A DNA stretch of 64,000 nt from Flavobacterium sediminilitoris (GTDB taxonomy: Bacteria; Bacteroidota; Bacteroidia; Flavobacteriales; Flavobacteriaceae), in the NCBI RefSeq assembly GCF_023008245.1, contig NZ_CP090145.1, forward strand, positions 2,728,001-2,792,000, read 5' to 3'. The notes under the pieces were generated by a model that searched no databases, had not been told where the DNA came from, and saw only the letters and a program-made list of their open reading frames with translations. Below, piece after piece: positions 52,785 through 62,011 of this stretch (position 1 is the first letter of the stretch; the number at the start of each line of letters is the position of its first letter). The translations under genes and the position numbers were made by a program.

Positions 52785-55605
52785 AAAACCATTTTCTAGT
52801 AAATAATGAAATAAGTGTTTTTGGACTTAACGTTACAATAAATCGGATTTTTTGCCCATAATTTTTATCATTTAATTCAAAACCATTTGAAGAGTAAACA
52901 GGTAAGAATAATTCGAAATAATCAGGAACTAAATTTAAATGTATTCCAGAATCATATACAAATTCTGCGGGTATAAATTTGTTTTTTAGTACTCCAATAT
53001 CGCCATATACTTGTACCCAATTCCATATATTAAACGAAGCGTTTACAGTTGTCATCCATTGATTTGCATAGCGAGTATCAAGGATAGATTTAAAACCACC
53101 TTCTGCATTGACAAACTGCTGGCTAAATAGGCCTGTTGATTCACTTCTACCTAATAAATTTGTCTGAAATGTATAATCAGCAGGTTTGTCTAATCCAAAT
53201 GTAAATAAATCAGACTTTGTACTTCTATAGATGAAGTTTCCAGCAAAAAATCTTAAACTTAATTGTCTATTGTTTTCAAATAATTTTCTATAATTTATTT
53301 CACTTGTGATATTTCCAAAAGAATTTGAGATTTGTACTTGATTATAAAAACTAAATAGTTTAGTACTTTCAGATTGACTATTTAAATGAGAAACACTAAA
53401 AACAGAATATTTCGATTCGGCTTTGTTTATTGTTGTATTTGGCGCTGATTCTCTATCAATAAATAATTGTCTAATTTGAATAACTTCTTTCTTGTTTGAT
53501 CTAAAATTAGGATCTCTAAAAACAAATTGAATAGATGGAATAACGCGTGTGTATTTGGCATTTGGAGCATAATGAGATTGATTACCGCTTATAGAGTAAA
53601 TGATTCTGTATAATTTTCCATCATCTCGTATATAATCATCAACGTTAGCAGAAAAATCACCAATTATTTTTCCAGTATTTGTAGAGTAAAAAGGAGCAAT
53701 GCTAAATGAGAAAGGTTTATTGAGTAATGATTTATTATTGAATCGTACTCCAAAAGCAATTCCATCGTATAAATTAAATTCAAATTCAGGAACATAAAAT
53801 AACTGATTATAATATGGGTCTTCTAAGTCTTTATAAAAATTAAGTTTTAAAGGTCTATGGTTAAATAAGAAACCTCTCAATGATTTCCAATTATTTCTTA
53901 AATTGTATTCTGGAACTTCATTATTATAATTTAGAACTAATTTATCTACATCATTTCTAGGTAAAATAAATGTTGTGTCTGTTTTTATGTTTTCAAGCCA
54001 AGTTTTTGAAATAATACTATCGTTTTTTAGTTGATAGAGTGAAATAGGTACATTTGTCTTAGTTTTATTTTTAATTTTAACCGTTACCTCATTCTCTGTT
54101 TTTTTAATTTTGCCAAATTTAAAATCAATTAAATCTCTACTTTCAATTATAGTTTTAAAAAACCAATTGATATCTTTTGTTGTTTTACTTTTTAAAATTG
54201 TTTCAAAATCGGTTTTATTTGTTTGATAGGTTTCATTTAATTCTAAGAATTCTTTAATAGAACTTAGAACAATTTCATTTTCTAAATAGCTATCTAAATA
54301 TTTGAAACTTAAACCAGCTCTATATTTATTAGCAATTTGTTCATTAAATTTTATTAGCCTGTTTTTTGGTTCATTTAGAGGTTGATCTAAGTTTTTTCTA
54401 GCCATCAACATGTATAAATAGTTATACTGTTCGTTAAAATCGATATTAATGAAGTGATAAGATTTTAATAGTTTTAGGTTGGCTAAATTTCCAGTCATTT
54501 TTACATTAGAATGATATTCATCAATATATTGCATCATTAAAAAAACTTGAATTCCGTCATAAATCCATTGGTCTTTTCTAGGTGTTAGTTGTAATGTTAA
54601 CTTTAAATAATTATTTAAATATGTTTTTAAAAACATTAATTCAAACATTAACTCATCTGAAAAAGGACTTAAAAATGTGGGTAATTGATTTAATCCATAA
54701 AATGGTTGACGATTGTAATCTTCTTGCGATACTATAATTTTTTCTATTTGACTTTTGCCAATTTTGTCATTAATAAAATGTGTTATTTTATCAATTATTA
54801 TTGCTTTTTGTACATTTTCTAATTTTGTATTTAAATTTGAACTTACCTCAATAATTTCATTTTTGTAGTTTATAAATTTTTCTTCTGTAGAAATAATTGC
54901 TGTGACATCAGATTTGTTTTTTCCAGTAAATTTATAAGTATTATACTCTTTGTTTGTTACTTCAATCTCATTATCCGTGTTTAAATCACAAGTAATAAAA
55001 TAGTTCTTTGGAATCTCAAATATAATTTCATAGTCAGAAAGAGCATTTGAAATATCATCTAAGTTCTCATTACTTTGAATAATAAATTGTTTATCTTCAA
55101 AACGGGCAGGAGCAAGGAACCAATTTTTTAAGTATAATCTTCCATCATTATTAAACCCATATCTAGTAAATCGATCATTCGGAATTTTAACAGTATATGA
55201 AAGCGTTATTTTTTGATTTGAAAAAGGAGTGATTGGTTTTGATAATTTTACATGGACAATATCAACATGTTTTTCATTTCGATGCCAACTTAATGGTTGA
55301 AAATTAATGTCTAATATCGTATTTATTGTGGTAGCACCTCTATCATTATCTTTTGCTAAATGAAAAGCTCTGATGTATTCATCTGAAAATCGCTTAGCTA
55401 ATGCCGAATTTTTTGAAGAAAAAGCATTGTTCCAATCATTTAAAGCAATACTATATATAGTATCATTCGTATTATTTACATAATTTAACTCTTGTTTTAT
55501 TAGCAATGTATTTTCATTAGTGTTTGCCCTAACATTAAGAAAGGAAGTGTGCTGAGCAAAACCAAATGAACTTATTATAAATAGAATTAAACTTTTGATT
55601 TTCAA
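52783..55605 (-). CDS. M1-like (gluzincin-fold) pseudopeptidase with C-terminal outer-membrane barrel
   Basis: A 940-residue exported protein. The signal peptide is about 1-18 (ISSFGFAQ). Residues about 20-240 have the strand pattern of the M1 N-terminal domain (SFLNVRANTNENTLLIKQELNYVNNTNDTIYS). In the second part the sequence runs LMFLKTYLNNYLKLTLQ, then PRKDQWIYDGIQVFLMMQYIDEYH. This is where M1 enzymes have HExxH and a downstream Glu, but no HExxH is present, so the zinc site is lost. The last roughly 370 residues (YNQLFYVPEFEFNLYDGIAF to LSPKTLISLFTRKWF) are strand rich and end in Phe, like an outer-membrane barrel. It may be a structural or binding protein rather than a protease. Confidence 0.78.
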   Translation of the reverse strand: MKIKSLILFIISSFGFAQHTSFLNVRANTNENTLLIKQELNYVNNTNDTIYSIALNDWNNAFSSKNSALAKRFSDEYIRAFHLAKDNDRGATTINTILDINFQPLSWHRNEKHVDIVHVKLSKPITPFSNQKITLSYTVKIPNDRFTRYGFNNDGRLYLKNWFLAPARFEDKQFIIQSNENLDDISNALSDYEIIFEIPKNYFITCDLNTDNEIEVTNKEYNTYKFTGKNKSDVTAIISTEEKFINYKNEIIEVSSNLNTKLENVQKAIIIDKITHFINDKIGKSQIEKIIVSQEDYNRQPFYGLNQLPTFLSPFSDELMFELMFLKTYLNNYLKLTLQLTPRKDQWIYDGIQVFLMMQYIDEYHSNVKMTGNLANLKLLKSYHFINIDFNEQYNYLYMLMARKNLDQPLNEPKNRLIKFNEQIANKYRAGLSFKYLDSYLENEIVLSSIKEFLELNETYQTNKTDFETILKSKTTKDINWFFKTIIESRDLIDFKFGKIKKTENEVTVKIKNKTKTNVPISLYQLKNDSIISKTWLENIKTDTTFILPRNDVDKLVLNYNNEVPEYNLRNNWKSLRGFLFNHRPLKLNFYKDLEDPYYNQLFYVPEFEFNLYDGIAFGVRFNNKSLLNKPFSFSIAPFYSTNTGKIIGDFSANVDDYIRDDGKLYRIIYSISGNQSHYAPNAKYTRVIPSIQFVFRDPNFRSNKKEVIQIRQLFIDRESAPNTTINKAESKYSVFSVSHLNSQSESTKLFSFYNQVQISNSFGNITSEINYRKLFENNRQLSLRFFAGNFIYRSTKSDLFTFGLDKPADYTFQTNLLGRSESTGLFSQQFVNAEGGFKSILDTRYANQWMTTVNASFNIWNWVQVYGDIGVLKNKFIPAEFVYDSGIHLNLVPDYFELFLPVYSSNGFELNDKNYGQKIRFIVTLSPKTLISLFTRKWF

Positions 55606-55773
55606 AATGATGTTTTATTTAGGATTGTAATTTTAACAAAAAGTTGCGTTAAATTATATCATAATTTCCAGATAAAAAAAGAAAATTGTAAAATTAGTTT
55701 GACAATTTTCATTTTTTTGAAGATTTGTTGATAAAACAACTTAATTGAGCTATTCTTTGAATGATAAATGAAC

Positions 55774-55781
55774 TACCTTTG
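55774..55781 (+). promoter_or_regulatory. Candidate -7 box deciding the endonuclease start
   Basis: TACCTTTG matches TAnnTTTG. A start near 55788 fits the ATG at 55800 and excludes the longer frame opening at 55761. Confidence 0.5.
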
Positions 55782-55799
55782 AAGTTAAAGGTAATTATT

Positions 55800-57755
55800 A
55801 TGACTCAAAAAGTACTTTTTTTTCTTTTTCTTTTTAATTTTTCTTTCTCACAAATTGTGATTAATGAAATAGATGCTGATACAGCAGGTTCAGATCAACT
55901 TGAATTTATAGAATTAAAATCAACAAATCCTAATTTTCCTTTGGACGGATATGTATTAGTTTTTTTTAATGAGACCAATGTTTCAAGTTATTTTACTATC
56001 GATTTAGATGGTTATACTACTGATATTAATGGGATTGCTCATTTTGGAAATACAATGGTTTCTCCTTCTCCAATGGGGAGTTTTTTTAACGGAGCTATTG
56101 AAAATGGTCCTGATATAGTTGCCTTATATCAAGGAAGTTCTGATGATTTTCCTTACAATGCTTCTACATCAACAGGAACCTTAGCTACAACTACAAATTT
56201 AATTGATGCTTTAGCTTATTCTAATAGTACAAGTCAACCTACAAATTTAATGTCCATTTTAAATGTAACTATTTGTACAAGAGAAAATACTACACAGTCT
56301 GTTCAAAGAAAAAATGACGGAACTTACGAAGCAAAAACGCCTACACCTGGTATTAATAATGATGGTTCAGGAATTGTAATTAATTATTTAACTATTTTAA
56401 CTAGCCAAAATAGTTATATTGAGGGAGAAAATTTCAACATTGTTTTTACAACAGATACACCTGTAACTGATCAAGATTTGGAAATCAATATTACACTTAC
56501 TAATGGAAATTTTATGGTAAATGATTATATTGGATCAGGTAGTTTAACCGTTTTAATACCAGTTGGAGAAACAACAACTCAAACGAATATTAATATTTTT
56601 GACGATACTACAGATGAAGGAGATGAAGAAATGCTTATTGATGTGCAATCATTACCTTTTGGTTATGCTTCTGCAAATGATAATATCATAATAAGAATAT
56701 ATGATAACGATTATATTGTTCAATCTTATGGAACACCGCTTAATCCTACATACGGATTGGTTGCACCAACAATTCCTGCGGGTTATTACGATTCATTAGA
56801 AGGTTTGTCTGGTGATGCATTAAGACAAGCTTTACAAGATATTATTGCAGACCCGAATACAGTGCATGCTCATAATTATGGAGATATTGTATATATTTTG
56901 AAAGAATCTGATAAAAATCCGAAAAATTCAAATGAAGTTTGGCAAATGTATGTCGAAAGTCCAAAACCAATTTTAGATTATCAAACAGGTTCAAGTAATA
57001 TTGGAGTTTGGAATAGAGAACATATTTTTCCACAATCTAGAGGTGGTTTTTCTGGAGGAACAGATTCTACTCCAGATGGAATCAATGTGTGGTTGCCTAC
57101 AAATGCAGATGATATCCAATCAGGTCATGGAGATGCACATCATATTAGAGCAGAAGATGGTGCAGAAAATTCAAGTAGAAGTAATAAAGATTATGGATTA
57201 GATTATAATGGTCCTTCTGGAAGTCAGGGAAGTTGGCATGGTGATGTTGCAAGAGCTTTGTTTTATATGGCAGTTCGTTATAATGGTTTGGAATTAGTAA
57301 ACGGAAATCCTCCAGATAATACAGCAAATCAATTAGGAGATTTAGCTTCATTGTTAACTTGGAACACACAAGATCCAGCAGATGACTTTGAAATGAATCG
57401 TAACAATTATATTTATACTTGGCAAGTAAATCGTAATCCATTTATAGACTATCCAGAATTAGCAGATTATATTTTTGGAGCAAATTATGGAGACACATGG
57501 TCATTTACTTTATCTAATCAAAACTTTACAGAAAATAAGATTAAAGTTTACCCAAATCCTACAACTGATTATTTAATAATTTCTGGATTAGAAGATGAAT
57601 CAAAAGTTGAATTATATACTCTTACAGGACAATTAGTTTTAGAAAAGGTATTTAATAATGAAACTAATTTAGATTTAGATTTAACATCAGGAATGTACTT
57701 AGTTAAAGTCACTAATGGAAATAAAACGGATTATAGGAGAATAATAGTAAGGTAA
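55800..57755 (+). CDS. Secreted endonuclease I-type nuclease with Lamin-tail and Calx-beta-like domains, T9SS
   Basis: A 651-residue secreted protein. A signal peptide is at about 1-18 (KVLFFLFLFNFSFSQ). Next is a lamin-tail-like region (IVINEIDADTAGSDQLEFIELKS), then a Calx-beta-like unit (about 175-275: SYIEGENFNIVFTTDT, ending IIRIYDND). The nuclease domain spans about 285-560 with VWNREHIFPQSRGGF (catalytic His near 408), GDAHHIRAED and NRNPFIDYPELADY, matching the Endonuclease_1 (EndA/NucM) family. The last 75 residues are a T9SS sorting domain (IKVYPNPTTDYLIIS, GMYLVKV). It degrades extracellular DNA. The longer frame to 55761 adds a non-signal lead and is rejected. Confidence 0.9.
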   Translation: MTQKVLFFLFLFNFSFSQIVINEIDADTAGSDQLEFIELKSTNPNFPLDGYVLVFFNETNVSSYFTIDLDGYTTDINGIAHFGNTMVSPSPMGSFFNGAIENGPDIVALYQGSSDDFPYNASTSTGTLATTTNLIDALAYSNSTSQPTNLMSILNVTICTRENTTQSVQRKNDGTYEAKTPTPGINNDGSGIVINYLTILTSQNSYIEGENFNIVFTTDTPVTDQDLEINITLTNGNFMVNDYIGSGSLTVLIPVGETTTQTNINIFDDTTDEGDEEMLIDVQSLPFGYASANDNIIIRIYDNDYIVQSYGTPLNPTYGLVAPTIPAGYYDSLEGLSGDALRQALQDIIADPNTVHAHNYGDIVYILKESDKNPKNSNEVWQMYVESPKPILDYQTGSSNIGVWNREHIFPQSRGGFSGGTDSTPDGINVWLPTNADDIQSGHGDAHHIRAEDGAENSSRSNKDYGLDYNGPSGSQGSWHGDVARALFYMAVRYNGLELVNGNPPDNTANQLGDLASLLTWNTQDPADDFEMNRNNYIYTWQVNRNPFIDYPELADYIFGANYGDTWSFTLSNQNFTENKIKVYPNPTTDYLIISGLEDESKVELYTLTGQLVLEKVFNNETNLDLDLTSGMYLVKVTNGNKTDYRRIIVR

Positions 57756-57770
57756 AATAATATCTTTTTT

Positions 57771-58543
57771 GACTCGTCCTAAAAAATCGATGCAGGTTTG
57801 TTTATTAGCTAAAAATAGGTAATTAAACACTTGCATGTTTTTTATAAGTTCTCATTTTGGAGTTACTACCTTTGGATGGACGAATTAATTAAGTCCTTCT
57901 ACTGTAACTTTACAAAATGGAAAGACAGAAAAGAATTCACAGTTTAGAACTGCAAAGCAATCATTTAAGCTAAAGGCAGTTAACCAACGAGGTAGCTCGG
58001 TTAGTGTTGCTAATGAACTAAATGTTAGCTCTGATAATGTAAAACGTTAAAAAAAGGAGTTTATTACCAAAGCAAAAGAAAGTAGATAGTCCAAGAATAG
58101 CAAAAGAGTTGGAAACGTTAGGATTTAAAACTTACAAAGAGTTAGTTAGAAAGTTAATGTAAAAACCTCATTTGTAAAGTATTATAAAATGTAAGTTCAA
58201 AATAACTACAAATTCTTCCCATAAATATGCTGTTTTAGAAAATAAATTGAAAAGAGAGTTTAGAGTAATTAAAAGAGAATACAACTTGGATACAGTCATC
58301 ACTTATATCAGAGCTGTCAAGAAAAGGAATTGTTGATATAATGCTGTTGTGGAAAGTTTTTCAAAACATTTTACAGTATCAAAAGAAGGTACAAACAATT
58401 AAATAATTTAAACTATTTTAGAATATCAAAAAAAATAATTAACAACAATTTAAAAATGATCGCTTAAGGTCTTAAGGTCTATCAAAATTGTCCATTTTTT
58501 TCTAGGAATTCCACTTCTATGTATCGCTATTTTAGGACAAGAC
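57771..58543. mobile_element. Decayed IS3-family insertion sequence with imperfect inverted repeats
   Basis: GACTCGTCCTAAAA (57771-57784) mirrors TTTTAGGACAAGAC (58530-58543) with 12 of 14 matches, and matching continues inwards (ATCGAT near the left end and ATCGCT near the right). The roughly 770-bp interior contains transposase fragments with stops, shifts and gaps, so it is shorter than a normal IS3 element of 1.2-1.5 kb. Target-site duplications could not be seen. Confidence 0.8.
57889..58402 (+). pseudogene. Remnants of IS3 orfA and orfB transposase
   Basis: The first fragment (57889-58050) gives SFKLKAVNQRGSSVSVANEL and ends NVKR followed by a stop where a Trp is expected, then KKEF: the helix-turn-helix of IS3 OrfA. 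The next frame has DSPRIAKELETLGFKTYKEL, the OrfB stretch of the form SPRIxxEL. Further on KFKITTNSSHKYAVLENKL and, in another frame, ITYIR then NC*YNAVVES correspond to the DITYI and the RGNCWDNAxxES motifs of the DDE domain, with the segment between them missing. At least three frame changes, several stops and an internal deletion make it inactive. Confidence 0.8.
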
Positions 58544-58547
58544 ATTT

Positions 58548-58595
58548 CAATAAAACAAAAATCCGACATTACACTGTCGGATTTTTGTTTTATTG
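58548..58595 (-). terminator. Long terminator overlapping the clpS stop
   Basis: A 20-bp perfect stem (58548-58567 with 58576-58595) with an 8-base loop; the clpS stop codon (58590-58592) is part of the stem. It lies right next to the IS3 remnant. Confidence 0.9.
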
Positions 58596-58865
58596 AATTT
58601 CTGCACTTAAACCAGCCTCAAGTAAACTTGAACAATAAGGTATAAGTTCTTCATAATTTCCAGTTTTTACGGCACATTGACCTTTATAATGTACTAATAA
58701 AGCACATTGTTCAGCTTGTAATGCTTCATGATTACATACTCTTACTAAAGTATTAATAACATGGTCAAAAGTATTTACATCATCATTATATAAAATGATT
58801 TCATTATTTATACCTATTAACTCTTCAACTAAAAGTTCTTCTTTTATTTTTTCTATCGTACTCAT
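58590..58865 (-). CDS. clpS: ATP-dependent Clp protease adaptor ClpS
   Basis: A 91-residue ClpS. The motif LYNDDVNTFDHVINTLVRV with NDDxxT is the N-end-rule binding site, followed by VCNHEALQAEQCALLVHYKGQCAVKTG and an acidic end. It delivers substrates with destabilising N-termini to ClpAP/ClpCP. It follows prmA by 32 bases on the same strand, and its 3' end lies inside a strong terminator. Confidence 0.95.
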   Translation of the reverse strand: MSTIEKIKEELLVEELIGINNEIILYNDDVNTFDHVINTLVRVCNHEALQAEQCALLVHYKGQCAVKTGNYEELIPYCSSLLEAGLSAEIQ

Positions 58866-58897
58866 TTTTAGTTAATTAAAAATTAGTCCAAAATTAA

Positions 58898-59734
58898 TTA
58901 TTGTTTTACATATTTCAAAGCAACCCAGTTGTTTCTTTCGAATTTTTTAACATAATTTAGTCCTTTTTCTATACATGAAGCATTAATTATAGAAATATCT
59001 TCAGTATAAAAACCACTTAAAAATAATATACCGCCTTGATTTAAACAATCAACATATTGTTGCATATCATTTAAAAGGATATTTCGATTAATATTTGCAA
59101 TTATAACATCGTATTTTTTACCTTCTAATAAAGTAGCATCACCTTCATATACTGTTATATGTTTACAATTATTGCGTTCCGCGTTTTCAATTGAATTTAA
59201 ATAACACCAATTATCAATATCAATAGCATCTATTGGTTGTGCGCCTTTCATTTCAGCAAGAATAGCTAAGATGGCAGTTCCGCAACCCATGTCAAGTGTT
59301 TTTTTATTAGTTACATCAGTTTCTAATAAATGTTGAATCATCATGTGAGTTGTTTCATGATGTCCTGTTCCAAAACTCATTTTAGGTTCTATTACAATAT
59401 CAAATTCTGCATTTGTTTTTTCATGAAATGGAGCACGAACATGACATTTTCCATCTACATCAATTGGTTCAAAGTTTTTTTCCCATTCTTCATTCCAATT
59501 TACTTGATCAATTTCTTCAAAAGTATATGAAATTTTAAATTCTTCGTTTTTAAGAATGTAAATATCATTTAATATATTTTCATTCCAAAATTCTTTTTGA
59601 ACATAAGCTGAAAGACCATTTTCATTTTCAACAAAACTTTCAAAAGCAGTTTCTCCTAGTTCTGCTAATAATATTTCAGAGCCTAATTCTACTGGTTCTA
59701 TTGTAAAATGATATCCTATATATATGTTTGACAT
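58898..59734 (-). CDS. prmA: Ribosomal protein L11 methyltransferase PrmA
   Basis: A 278-residue class I methyltransferase. The N-terminal substrate-recognition domain (about 1-115) is followed by EPKMSFGTGHHETTHMMIQHL, typical of PrmA, then the SAM motif I LDMGCGTAILAILAEMKGA, IDIDNWCYLNSIENAERN and motif IV YDVIIANINRNILL. It trimethylates L11. It is the first gene of the prmA-clpS pair; a -7-like box ends 15 bases upstream. Confidence 0.96.
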   Translation of the reverse strand: MSNIYIGYHFTIEPVELGSEILLAELGETAFESFVENENGLSAYVQKEFWNENILNDIYILKNEEFKISYTFEEIDQVNWNEEWEKNFEPIDVDGKCHVRAPFHEKTNAEFDIVIEPKMSFGTGHHETTHMMIQHLLETDVTNKKTLDMGCGTAILAILAEMKGAQPIDAIDIDNWCYLNSIENAERNNCKHITVYEGDATLLEGKKYDVIIANINRNILLNDMQQYVDCLNQGGILFLSGFYTEDISIINASCIEKGLNYVKKFERNNWVALKYVKQ

Positions 59735-59748
59735 AGTGTAATTTTTTG

Positions 59749-59756
59749 CAAAGGTA
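59749..59756 (-). promoter_or_regulatory. Candidate -7 box for prmA
   Basis: On the minus strand this is TACCTTTG, 14 bases before the ATG at 59734, leaving a leader of about eight bases. Confidence 0.45.
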
Positions 59757-59788
59757 ATTAAAGCTGTATATATTATATAAATTATTTT

Positions 59789-59796
59789 AAATTTGC
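59789..59796 (+). promoter_or_regulatory. Candidate -7 box for the porin gene
   Basis: TAAATTTG matches TAnnTTTG, 30 bases before the ATG at 59827. Confidence 0.4.
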
Positions 59797-59826
59797 ACCC
59801 AACAATAACACACTAACATACAAAAA

Positions 59827-61044
59827 ATGAAATTTTTAATTACTACACTATTCTTTATTTTATCCATTTTAGGGTTTTCGCAAGAAAAAAAAGATTCAAT
59901 AAAAAATAACGATTTAAAGTTGGCAGCATTGCCCTATTATAGCTATGGAAAAGGACTTGGAATTACTTCTCCTGATAGTTTATTTCAATTGAATATTCGC
60001 TTTAGAATGCAAAATAGAGTTACTTATTTTGATGAAGAGGATAAAGATAACAGATATGAAGCTCATATAAGAAGATTGCGTTTACGATTAGATGGTTATG
60101 TTGGTAATCCAAAGTTTCTATATGTAATCCAGCTATCATTTGCACCAGGAGATGTAGGTGTTGTTGAAGAAGGAAGTAATGTGAACATTATTCGTGATGC
60201 GGCTTTTTATTATAGACCAAATAAAAAATGGAATTTTGTTTTTGGACAAACAAAATTACCAGGAAATAGACAACGTGTTAATTCTTCAGGAGCTTTACAA
60301 TTAACGGATAGAACAATTAATAATGCAAGATTTACAATTGATAGGGATTTTGGTGTTCAAGCATATTACTTGAATGAAAAGAAAGATGTTTTTTCATATA
60401 ATATTAAAACAGCTATTTCAACAGGTGAAGGAAGAAACTGGACAAAAACATCTGATGATGGTGTTGCTTTAACAGGAAAAGTAGAGTTGTTTCCTTTTGG
60501 ATCATTTAAAAAAAATGGAAGTTTTTTTGAAGGAGATATTTTAAGAGAGGAAACACCTAAATTAATGTTATCAGGTGTTTATCATCAAAATAATAGAGCT
60601 GTAAGAACTCAAGGTCAATTGGGTAATGAACTTTTTGCTCCTAAAACTATGCGCTCACTTTTTGTAGACGCTCTATTAAAATATAACGGATGGAGTTTTA
60701 TGAGTACTTATATGCAACGCGATGCAAAAGATTTAATCACATATAATCCAAATGATATTACTGATTTCAATTATGTTTTTGCAGGAGAAGGAATGGATTA
60801 TCAATTAAGTTATGTGTTTCCAAGTAATTACGAAATTGTAGGGCGTTTTTCTACTCAAAATGTAAAAAATGAAATAAAAGCACTTACACCTGATACAAAA
60901 CAATTTAGTTTAGGTCTTACACGTTATTTGTGGGAACACGCATTTAAATTACAAGCAGAAGTAACGTATAGTCAATTAGATTATTTAAACAATGTGACAA
61001 AGAATAATTGGTACACTAGAATTCAACTTGAAATAGGTATTTAA
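59827..61044 (+). CDS. OprO/OprP-type porin
   Basis: A 405-residue outer-membrane barrel. The signal peptide ends near residue 19 (GFSQ). The mature part has INIRFRMQNRVTYF-like strands, the RRLRLRLDGYVGNPKFLYVIQLSF segment, FVFGQTKLPGNRQRVNSSGALQLTDR and an end strand YTRIQLEIGI; aromatic girdles and arginine-rich strands fit the phosphate-selective porin O/P family. It should be a trimeric channel for anions or small solutes. It is a single gene, divergent from prmA. Confidence 0.9.
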   Translation: MKFLITTLFFILSILGFSQEKKDSIKNNDLKLAALPYYSYGKGLGITSPDSLFQLNIRFRMQNRVTYFDEEDKDNRYEAHIRRLRLRLDGYVGNPKFLYVIQLSFAPGDVGVVEEGSNVNIIRDAAFYYRPNKKWNFVFGQTKLPGNRQRVNSSGALQLTDRTINNARFTIDRDFGVQAYYLNEKKDVFSYNIKTAISTGEGRNWTKTSDDGVALTGKVELFPFGSFKKNGSFFEGDILREETPKLMLSGVYHQNNRAVRTQGQLGNELFAPKTMRSLFVDALLKYNGWSFMSTYMQRDAKDLITYNPNDITDFNYVFAGEGMDYQLSYVFPSNYEIVGRFSTQNVKNEIKALTPDTKQFSLGLTRYLWEHAFKLQAEVTYSQLDYLNNVTKNNWYTRIQLEIGI

Positions 61045-61063
61045 TTTATTAAAATCAATTAAC

Positions 61064-61071
61064 TACCTTTG
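61064..61071 (+). promoter_or_regulatory. Candidate -7 box for cvfB
   Basis: TACCTTTG matches TAnnTTTG 20 bases before the ATG at 61092. Confidence 0.45.
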
Positions 61072-61091
61072 TAAACAATTTAGAAAAAATT

Positions 61092-61928
61092 ATGTTAGCA
61101 ATAGGTCAATACAATACATTAAAAATACTTAGGGATACAAAAGTAGGACTTTTTTTAGGTGATGGAGAGAACGAAGAAAATGATGTTTTATTACCTAATA
61201 AATATGTTCCAAAGGAATTTCATATTGATGATGATATTACTGTGTTTGTATATTTAGATCATGAAGAAAGACCTGTAGCAACAACATTAAAACCGTATGT
61301 TAAACTAAATGAATTTGCACACTTAAAGGTAAATTATATTAATAAATTTGGAGCTTTCTTAAATTGGGGATTAGAAAAAGACTTGTTTGTGCCTTTTAAA
61401 GAACAAGCCAGACCAATGGAAGAAGGTAAACGGTATTTAATTTACTGTTTTATGGATGAAAAAACCAATAGAATGGTTGCTTCAAGCAAAACACAACAGT
61501 TTTTAAACAATGATGAAATTACAGTTGAAAATGGAGAAGAAGTTGATTTAATTGTGTCTCATATTACTGATGCAGGAGTTAATGTAATTATAAATGAGAA
61601 ACATAGAGGGTTAGCTTATAAAAATGAAGTATACGAGGATATAAAGCCTGGTATGAGAGTAAAAGGATATATTAAGAATGTTAGACCAGATGGAAAAATT
61701 GATGTTTCACTTCGAAAGTTGGGCGTTGAGGCAATTGAACCGTCATCACAAATTATTCTTGATGAATTGAAATCAAATAGAGGTTATTTAGGATTAAATG
61801 ATAATTCACATCCAGAAGATATTAAAACTGTTTTAAAAATGAGTAAGAAAGTTTTTAAAAAAGCAGTAGGTAATTTATATAGGCAAAAACTTATTGAAAT
61901 CAAAGATGATGGAATCTATTTGATATAA
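61092..61928 (+). CDS. CvfB/YitL-type S1 RNA-binding protein
   Basis: A 278-residue protein of three S1-like units and a winged-helix end. It opens with IGQYNTLKILRDTKVGLFLGDGE; the second unit has LKVNYINKFGAFLNWGLEKDLFVPFKEQA, and the third VKGYIKNVRPDGKIDVSLRKLG. The last 60 residues (LNDNSHPEDIKTVLKMSKKVFKKAVGNLYRQKLIEI) form the winged helix of CvfB. It binds RNA; in Firmicutes CvfB affects gene expression, while the role in Bacteroidota is unknown. Confidence 0.9.
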   Translation: MLAIGQYNTLKILRDTKVGLFLGDGENEENDVLLPNKYVPKEFHIDDDITVFVYLDHEERPVATTLKPYVKLNEFAHLKVNYINKFGAFLNWGLEKDLFVPFKEQARPMEEGKRYLIYCFMDEKTNRMVASSKTQQFLNNDEITVENGEEVDLIVSHITDAGVNVIINEKHRGLAYKNEVYEDIKPGMRVKGYIKNVRPDGKIDVSLRKLGVEAIEPSSQIILDELKSNRGYLGLNDNSHPEDIKTVLKMSKKVFKKAVGNLYRQKLIEIKDDGIYLI

Positions 61929-61957
61929 TATTAATTTTTATTTTTAATCCAAATTAT

Positions 61958-61995
61958 AAAAAAAGCCTATAAAATTAATTTTATAGGCTTTTTTT
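61958..61995. terminator. Perfect 38-bp palindromic bidirectional terminator
   Basis: A 19-bp arm is followed at once by its reverse complement, with A and T runs at the outer ends. It lies between convergent genes ending at 61928 and 62012, so it can stop both. Confidence 0.9.
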
Positions 61996-62011
61996 AGAAC
62001 ATTAAGACTAT

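Noticed and set aside
57760..58550. A target-site duplication flanking the IS3 remnant
   Set aside because: The flanking bases are A/T runs and no convincing 3-4-bp direct repeat can be assigned.
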